From NCBI GenBank assembly GCA_002317155.1, contig DCIR01000010.1, forward strand, positions 7,922 through 45,796: a stretch of DNA of 37,875 nt. Reading direction: 5' to 3'. The notes beneath the pieces are model-generated. The model saw nothing but the letters and a program-made list of their open reading frames with translations, was not told the DNA's origin and did not search any database. How positions within the stretch are numbered: the stretch's first letter is position 1; every line of letters begins with the position of its first letter. Positions 32,561-37,875 of the stretch are shown here, one piece after another. This DNA is from Lachnospiraceae bacterium UBA1721. GTDB taxonomy: Bacteria; Bacillota; Clostridia; Lachnospirales; Lachnospiraceae. The position numbers were made by a program, and so were the translations under genes.

Positions 32561-33145
32561 ATGCGCACATCCGAAATCAGTCGTAAGACAAAAGAAACAG
32601 ATATTGCTATAAAGCTTAATATTGACGGTACAGGTAAAAACAGTATCGATACAGGAATCGGATTCTTCAACCACATGCTTGAAGGATTTTCCAAGCACGG
32701 ATTTATGGATCTCGATGTGAAAATCAAGGGCGATCTTGAAGTAGACGGACATCACACAGTTGAAGATTGCGGCATAGCACTCGGAACTGCTATAAAAGAA
32801 GCAGTAGGTGACAAAGCCGGAATCAGAAGATATGGCTATTTTGTGCTTCCAATGGATGAAGTACTTGTAGTATGTGCTGTCGATCTCTGCGGAAGACCTT
32901 ATCTTAATTTCGATTATGAATTCAAGGCACCTATGATTGGCGATCTTGATACAGAGCTTATACATGAATTTTTCTATGCAGTATCATACAGCGCTGCAAT
33001 GAATCTTCATATCAAGGTATTAAACGGTGGAAACGGACATCACGTAGCTGAAGCTATGTTCAAAGCATTTGGTAAAGCTCTTGATATGGCAACAGGCTAT
33101 GACACAAGAGTAGATGGCGTACTTTCTACCAAGGGGGCTTTATAA
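32561..33145 (+). CDS. hisB: Imidazoleglycerol-phosphate dehydratase
   Basis: This is the monofunctional IGP dehydratase, removing water from imidazoleglycerol phosphate with a di-manganese centre. It has 194 residues, normal for the single-domain form without a histidinol phosphatase. The metal-binding His motifs are GFFNHMLEGFSKHG, VDGHHTVEDCGIALG and GGNGHHVAEAMFKAFGKALD. The gene lies 2 nt after hisD and its stop overlaps the ATG of the next gene (TAATG), so translation is coupled. Confidence 0.97.
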   Translation: MRTSEISRKTKETDIAIKLNIDGTGKNSIDTGIGFFNHMLEGFSKHGFMDLDVKIKGDLEVDGHHTVEDCGIALGTAIKEAVGDKAGIRRYGYFVLPMDEVLVVCAVDLCGRPYLNFDYEFKAPMIGDLDTELIHEFFYAVSYSAAMNLHIKVLNGGNGHHVAEAMFKAFGKALDMATGYDTRVDGVLSTKGAL

Positions 33146-34149
33146 TGCAGACCAAAAAATTTGTACCTTGCATTTATCTGTATAATAATCACGCTGTAAA
33201 AAGCCTTAGCGATTATTCTGTGGTAGAGACCGATCCCTTCAGACTCATGGATAGTCTGATTATGAGCAGCGCAGACGAAATCATAATATTTGATATGGCT
33301 GAGACCGACGAGACACAGGATGAGTCAATCGTTATGATTCGTGAGCTCATTAGCATCGCCAATGACAATAAACTTGATGTTATAGTCGGTTCCTCTAAGC
33401 CGTCGCTTCCTGTAATCCACAGATACATAGAAGCTAACGCATCAAAAGTATTTATCGATCTTGAAAAAGATGAGACTATTGCAGTTCTCGAAAATACAGC
33501 TGATGTATATGGTAAGGAATATGTTATCGCAGCATATAATGAAGCTAATATGATTGATTCTGAATTAGAAAGCATTTCAAATTCGTGTTCAGCATTGCTT
33601 CTCTTGAATCCTCATCAGATAAGAGAGACTATAGCTGTTACCAACTTACCTATATATGTGCAAATCAATCAGATAGCACTTAATAAACTTCTTGAGATTT
33701 TTGCATATCCTTCAATCTGTGGTGTTACAGGTAATACCATCAACGATAATCTTGAACAGATTGATACTCTTAAGAATTTTTGTGTTGAAAATGATATCCC
33801 TATAGTGACTGTAGGTGCAGCTTACAAGTGGGAAGATTTTAAGCTCAACAATGACGGAATGGTTCCTGTAATCGTTCAGGACTATAAGAATGGTGAAGTC
33901 CTTATGCTTGCTTACATGAATAAAGAAGCTTACGATACCACCATCAAAACCGGCAAAATGACTTATTACAGCCGCAGCAGAAACGAACTGTGGATAAAAG
34001 GACTTACAAGCGGACATTTCCAGTATGTCAAGAGTCTTGCTGCAGACTGCGATATGGATACAATTCTTGCCAAGGTCGAACAAGTAGGAGCAGCATGCCA
34101 CACAGGTTCCAGAAGCTGTTTCTTTAATGAAATAACCAGAAAGGCTTAA
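33145..34149 (+). CDS. hisI: Phosphoribosyl-AMP cyclohydrolase (HisI) fused to an N-terminal degenerate HisF/HisA-like domain
   Basis: HisI opens the purine ring of PR-AMP, the third step of histidine synthesis. The C-terminal 105 residues (about 229-334) are a full HisI domain: GMVPVIVQDYKNGEVLMLAY, YYSRSRNELWIKG, SGHFQYVKSLAADCDMD and GAACHTGSRSC, with the metal-binding Asp and Cys residues. No HisE domain follows. The first 222 residues resemble a HisF/HisA barrel (KKFVPCIYLYNNHAVKS, cf. HisF IPCLDV; SADEIIIFDMAE; VTGNTIND), but HisF Asp11 is Tyr, the Gly-rich phosphate loop is GSSKPS, and the second catalytic Asp region reads AAYNEAN. So the barrel is probably not catalytic and may be structural or regulatory. 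Confidence 0.88.
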   Translation: MQTKKFVPCIYLYNNHAVKSLSDYSVVETDPFRLMDSLIMSSADEIIIFDMAETDETQDESIVMIRELISIANDNKLDVIVGSSKPSLPVIHRYIEANASKVFIDLEKDETIAVLENTADVYGKEYVIAAYNEANMIDSELESISNSCSALLLLNPHQIRETIAVTNLPIYVQINQIALNKLLEIFAYPSICGVTGNTINDNLEQIDTLKNFCVENDIPIVTVGAAYKWEDFKLNNDGMVPVIVQDYKNGEVLMLAYMNKEAYDTTIKTGKMTYYSRSRNELWIKGLTSGHFQYVKSLAADCDMDTILAKVEQVGAACHTGSRSCFFNEITRKA

Positions 34150-34159
34150 TCTGTATTTT

Positions 34160-36043
34160 ATGCACAATTTTTGGAATACAAAATTAGCGCTCAGCGATGA
34201 TATCTTAATGAAGATAGAGAAACCTGAGCGTTACATAGGGCATGAGGTCAATGCAGTTACAAAGGATCCGGACTATGTTCGGGTCCGTTTTGCAATGTGT
34301 TTTCCTGATGTATACGAGATAGGAATGTCTCATCTTGGCATTCAGATTCTCTATGATATGTTCAATTCGTTCGAGGATTGCTGGTGTGAACGTGTATATG
34401 CTCCCTGGACTGATTTGGATAAAATCATGCGAGAGCAAAACATTCCTCTGTTTGCACTTGAATCACAGGATCCAATCAAGAATTTTGATTTTTTAGGCAT
34501 AACAATTCAGTATGAAATGTGTTATACGAATATTCTTCAGGTTCTTGATCTTGCTCAGATTCCTCTTTTAGCCAAGGATAGAGGCGAAGACTGTCCTATA
34601 GTTATAGGCGGTGGTCCCTGCACATATAATCCTGAACCTATCGCAGACTTTTTTGATATGTTCTACATCGGTGAAGGTGAGACACGTTACAGGGAATTAC
34701 TGGATCTATATGAACAGTATAAGGACGAAGGCAAATCAAGGATGGATTTCCTCAAAGCCGCAGCCAAGGTTCCCGGAATGTATGTACCACAGCTTTATAA
34801 GACTACTTATAAGGAAGACGGCACGATTGAATCATTCAAAGCAATCGAAGAAGGTATTCCCGAATTCATTGTCAAAGAAGTCGTAAAAGATGTATCTGAC
34901 ACATATTATCCGCTTAAGCCCGTAGTACCTTATATCAAGTGTACACAGGACCGTGTTGTACTCGAGATTATGCGTGGCTGTATCAGAGGCTGTCGTTTCT
35001 GTCAGGCAGGAGAATTATATCGTCCTGTACGTGAAAGAGATGTCGAAGTATTAAAAAAATATGCAGTTGAAATGCTAAAGAATACAGGTCACGAAGAAAT
35101 ATCTCTCAGTTCACTTTCTTCCAGTGATTACAGTAAGTTGCCTGAACTTTTAGACTTCCTCATTGAAGAATGTTCCAAGAAGCATGTTAATATCACCTTA
35201 CCCTCACTTCGAATTGATGCTTTCTCACTCGATGTTATGAGTAAGGTTCAGGATATTAAGAAAACAAGCCTTACATTTGCTCCCGAAGCGGGCACTCAGC
35301 GTCTCAGAAATGTCATCAACAAAGGTTTGACAGTTGAAAACATCATTGACGGCTCCACAGAGGCCTTTTTAGGCGGTTGGAACAAGGTTAAGCTATATTT
35401 TATGCTTGGACATCCTTTTGAGACAAATGAGGACATTAGAGGCATTGCAGAGCTTTCTAACCAGATAGCCGCAACATTCTTTGATGTCGTCCCCAAGGAA
35501 AAGAGAGTAAATGGTAAGATTCAGATTACAGTTAGTACATCATTCTTTGTTCCCAAGCCTTTTACAGCTTTTCAGTGGGCTCCTCAGAATACTAAGGAAC
35601 AGTTTATAGAAAAAGCATATTACTGCCGCGGTGCCATCACAGAACAGCTCAACCAAAAGAGCATCAAGTACAACTGGCACGATGCTGATTTGAGCGTTCT
35701 CGAAGGAATACTTGCACGAGGTGACAGACGAATTGCTCCCGTAATACTTGACGTATATAAAAAGGGAAGCTTCTTTGAGTCATGGACTGAATATTATAAC
35801 CATGACAGATGGCTTGATTCATTCAAGGATCATGGCATCGATACCGCTTTTTATACATCAAGACCCCGCGAAGATGACGAAATATTCCCTTGGGACTTTA
35901 TCTCTTGCGGCGTAAACAAAAGCTTCCTCTTAAATGAGTGGCATAAGGCTCAAAGAGAAGAGATTACACCCAACTGTTCACAGAAATGTTCAGGATGCGG
36001 TGGTGCACAGTTTGGCATAGGTATATGCTTTGCCGGAAGATAA
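34160..36043 (+). CDS. B12-binding-type radical SAM protein (TIGR03960 family)
   Basis: This is a 627-residue radical SAM protein of the TIGR03960 type. The N-terminal part has the cobalamin-binding-like fold (FPDVYEIGMSHLGIQILYDM, IVIGGGPCTYNPEPIADFFD). The radical SAM domain has the CxxxCxxC cluster motif in MRGCIRGCRFCQAGE (Cys274, 278, 281), then TLPSLRIDAFS and SLTFAPEAGTQRLR. The C-terminus is Cys-rich (CSQKCSGCGG), which may bind a further cluster. It is paired with the TIGR03936 gene, split from it by 23 nt, and with RNase E/G, a classical clostridial set. The substrate is unknown; RNA or ribosome modification has been suggested by context only. It lacks a clear ribosome site. Confidence 0.92.
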   Translation: MHNFWNTKLALSDDILMKIEKPERYIGHEVNAVTKDPDYVRVRFAMCFPDVYEIGMSHLGIQILYDMFNSFEDCWCERVYAPWTDLDKIMREQNIPLFALESQDPIKNFDFLGITIQYEMCYTNILQVLDLAQIPLLAKDRGEDCPIVIGGGPCTYNPEPIADFFDMFYIGEGETRYRELLDLYEQYKDEGKSRMDFLKAAAKVPGMYVPQLYKTTYKEDGTIESFKAIEEGIPEFIVKEVVKDVSDTYYPLKPVVPYIKCTQDRVVLEIMRGCIRGCRFCQAGELYRPVRERDVEVLKKYAVEMLKNTGHEEISLSSLSSSDYSKLPELLDFLIEECSKKHVNITLPSLRIDAFSLDVMSKVQDIKKTSLTFAPEAGTQRLRNVINKGLTVENIIDGSTEAFLGGWNKVKLYFMLGHPFETNEDIRGIAELSNQIAATFFDVVPKEKRVNGKIQITVSTSFFVPKPFTAFQWAPQNTKEQFIEKAYYCRGAITEQLNQKSIKYNWHDADLSVLEGILARGDRRIAPVILDVYKKGSFFESWTEYYNHDRWLDSFKDHGIDTAFYTSRPREDDEIFPWDFISCGVNKSFLLNEWHKAQREEITPNCSQKCSGCGGAQFGIGICFAGR

Positions 36044-36066
36044 CATCAAACATTAAGGATTTTCCA

Positions 36067-36789
36067 ATGGTAGATATAAGAGTAAGATTTTCAAAACACG
36101 GAGCAATTCGTTATATCGGACATCTAGATGTAATGAGATACTTCCAAAAAGTAATGAGACGTGCTGAAGTAGATATTGCTTATACACAGGGATTTTCTCC
36201 CCATCAGGTAATGACATTTGCCCAGCCTCTTGGTGTAGGCATCGAGAGTGACGGTGAGTATATGGACATCAGAATGAATTCCATTACAACCTGTGAGGAC
36301 CTTAAAGAAGCAATCAATACACATTCTGTTCCTGAGATTCAGGCATTATCCGTTAAGATTCTTCCTGAAGGTTCTGGTAATGCAATGGCGAGCGTTGCAG
36401 CTGCAGAATATGAGATTGGTTTCAAGCCTGACAGAATTCCTGAATGTTTCAAATGCAGTGCTGAAGAGATTCAGAAGAAGATTTCAGATTTCCTTGCACA
36501 GGAAGAAATCATACTTGTAAAAGAAGGCAAAGCTGGCCTTAGAAATGTTGATATCAAAGACAGAATTTTTACCCTTGAATGGGACGCTGCCGAGGAATGT
36601 TTCCATGCAATAGTTGATGCCTCAAGTGGATATAACATTAAGCCACTTTCACTGATGGAACTTATCACTGCCTTCCGAGGTGACACTCTATATGACAATT
36701 CACTCATGATATACAGAATTGACACTTACACAAGAGATGCTGAAGGCAATCTGTTATCAATGGATATGGTCGGACACAGTGACAAATAG
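36067..36789 (+). CDS. Radical SAM-linked protein (TIGR03936 / DUF2344)
   Basis: This is the 240-residue companion of TIGR03960 radical SAM enzymes. The family start is clear: IRVRFSKHGAIRYIGHLDVMRYFQKVMRRAE, then YTQGFSPHQVMTFAQPLGVGIESDGEYMDI. The C-terminal half is less conserved. In some bacteria the two proteins are fused, indicating that they act together. I chose ATG 36067 with AAGGA about 9 nt upstream. The frame is open upstream to 35986, but that part overlaps the radical SAM gene in another frame and is not family-like. The exact reaction is unknown. Confidence 0.92.
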   Translation: MVDIRVRFSKHGAIRYIGHLDVMRYFQKVMRRAEVDIAYTQGFSPHQVMTFAQPLGVGIESDGEYMDIRMNSITTCEDLKEAINTHSVPEIQALSVKILPEGSGNAMASVAAAEYEIGFKPDRIPECFKCSAEEIQKKISDFLAQEEIILVKEGKAGLRNVDIKDRIFTLEWDAAEECFHAIVDASSGYNIKPLSLMELITAFRGDTLYDNSLMIYRIDTYTRDAEGNLLSMDMVGHSDK

Positions 36790-36842
36790 CATCAAAACAA
36801 AACCCTATTACATATAGATTTAGAAGGGGATTATTCATCAAA

Positions 36843-37856
36843 ATGAGCAGATTAATCCAGACAAGGTCAGAGACAACTGATTCTAATCAACTACATAATA
36901 TGACTGAGTCAAGTTTTTCAAGACTTCTTGTTCTCGATTATCCTGAGCACTGGGGATTATTCTACATTGCGAACAACAGACTCAATATAGCCAAGGCGCT
37001 CAAAAAAGAGAGCCTGGTTGATACTGTAATTTTAGCTAGGGTTGATAATATAAAAAAAGAGATTGGTGCTGCATTTGTTAAGTTAGATCAGAACACAACT
37101 GCATTCCTTAAGTTAACAAATATCCCAGAGCGATATTTTCCTGTTCATCAGGGAAACCTTATACCTGTAAGGCTCCTTTCTGATGAGCAAAAGGGCAAGC
37201 GAATTGCTGTTACTGCAGTAATCTCTGAAAAAAAGTTACCTCAGGGCTGGCATTATAAATCAGCCTACACGGTACTCAAAGAATCTGACAACACACTCAG
37301 TTCATATATCAAGAAATGCTTTCATAGATACGATATCGAAAAAATAGTCACTGACAACGAAGATATCTATAACAGTATAAAAGATGATTTTAGCAACTGT
37401 GAATTATATTCGGATGATAAGTTGCCCTTAGCTAGATTATACTCGCTAAAAACAAAAATAAATGAAGCCGCAGATAGTAAAGTCAATCTTAAATGTGGAG
37501 GCTATCTTGTCATTAATCACACAGAAGCTCTGACAGTTATTGATGTCAACTCTGGTAAAAATGTAGCATCAAGACAAGCCGACAAAGAAGAGAATGTTTT
37601 AAGCATAAACATACAAGCTGCTGAGGAAGCGGCACTGGTTATGAAACTCAGAAACATTACAGGAATGATTCTGATTGACTTCATCAATATGAGCAAAGAA
37701 GAATCCAATGAGGCTCTTATCGAAGCGATGACCAAAGCAGTTGAAACTGATTATGTTCCTGTTAATGTCGTAGATATAACACCTCTCGGAATCATGGAAA
37801 TCACTAGAAAAAAGATAGATAAACCATTAAGTGAATACATAAATGTATTTCTATAA
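36843..37856 (+). CDS. Compact ribonuclease E/G family protein
   Basis: This is an RNase E/G-type endoribonuclease of 337 residues, shorter than E. coli RNase G (489) and complete with a stop in the window. An S1-like RNA-binding domain is at about 40-130 (SLVDTVILARVDNIKKEIGAA in outline). The DNase I-like catalytic part has GGYLVINHTEALTVIDVNSG with Asp234 and GMILIDFINM with Asp279, matching the two Mg2+-binding Asp of RNase E. It ends right after PLGIMEITRKK, so the Zn-link Cys pair is missing, and the 5'-sensor motif (VRTA type) is not recognisable in the shortened middle. It probably processes rRNA or mRNA, but the missing parts may change its 5'-end dependence. Confidence 0.87.
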   Translation: MSRLIQTRSETTDSNQLHNMTESSFSRLLVLDYPEHWGLFYIANNRLNIAKALKKESLVDTVILARVDNIKKEIGAAFVKLDQNTTAFLKLTNIPERYFPVHQGNLIPVRLLSDEQKGKRIAVTAVISEKKLPQGWHYKSAYTVLKESDNTLSSYIKKCFHRYDIEKIVTDNEDIYNSIKDDFSNCELYSDDKLPLARLYSLKTKINEAADSKVNLKCGGYLVINHTEALTVIDVNSGKNVASRQADKEENVLSINIQAAEEAALVMKLRNITGMILIDFINMSKEESNEALIEAMTKAVETDYVPVNVVDITPLGIMEITRKKIDKPLSEYINVFL

Positions 37857-37875
37857 CTAACAAATTTATGTTATT

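Noticed and set aside
1..37875. CRISPR array, insertion sequence, prophage or integrated element
   Set aside because: No regularly spaced repeats, transposase, integrase or phage structural genes were seen. The only candidate mobile sequence is the small palindrome at 14482-14612.

Overview
This 37.9 kb window is a gene-dense, AT-rich stretch of a Firmicutes chromosome. Gene content and order point to Lachnospiraceae (Clostridia; Butyrivibrio, Pseudobutyrivibrio or Roseburia-like). The clues are the rpmB / asp23-like / fakA / recG order, the DUF2953-gerW pair, rsmD-coaD, a HisZ-dependent histidine operon, and the paired radical SAM (TIGR03960/TIGR03936) genes next to an RNase E/G. Nearly everything is on the plus strand. 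Only an HD-GYP gene and rpmB are on the minus strand. I see no tRNA, rRNA, CRISPR array, transposase, integrase or phage gene, so this is core chromosome. No gene-free stretch reaches 300 bp.

Layout. 1-470: 3' end of ilvC and its terminator. 501-1865: MATE exporter. 1868-4115: ruvA-ruvB from a promoter carrying a LexA-box-like site, then zapA and a terminator. 4144-9257: U32 peptidase-family protein, then a SEDS glycosyltransferase with its partner class B PBP. 9262-11935: a signalling pair read divergently, a degenerate HD-GYP protein (minus) and a soluble DNA-binding-domain/histidine-kinase/receiver fusion (plus). 11948-14422: hypothetical protein, DUF2953, GerW, and a coiled-coil protein ending in a J-domain-like segment. 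14482-14612: an elaborate palindromic element between convergent genes. 14616-20323: rpmB (minus), then Asp23-like, FakA, RecG and a DegV/FakB-type protein. 20347-24583: a type IIA topoisomerase pair whose promoter region carries a near-consensus LexA-type operator. 24613-29209: rsmD, coaD, coiled-coil protein, RsuA-type and RluA-type pseudouridine synthases around a small membrane protein, then recU. 29243-34149: partial his operon (hisZ-hisG-hisD-hisB and a HisF-like/HisI fusion). 34160-37856: TIGR03960 radical SAM, TIGR03936 partner and a compact RNase E/G.

Themes. Three branched-DNA systems (RuvAB, RecG, RecU) and a second-type topoisomerase lie in one window, and two of these transcription units have LexA-type sites. 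RNA modification is also frequent (U32/RlhA-like, RsmD, RsuA, RluA). Several proteins look like family members that have lost expected catalytic or regulatory elements: the HD-GYP protein lacks the His of its HD dyad, the hybrid kinase lacks a recognisable G2 box, the HisF-like half of the HisI fusion lacks catalytic residues, the GyrA-family subunit lacks a GyrA box, and the RNase E/G lacks the Zn-link and a recognisable 5' sensor.

The best candidates for something undescribed are the three-way-junction palindrome at 14482-14612, the HisF-like/HisI fusion, and the divergent HD-GYP / HTH-kinase pair. All calls come from reading the sequence; no database or folding program was run.
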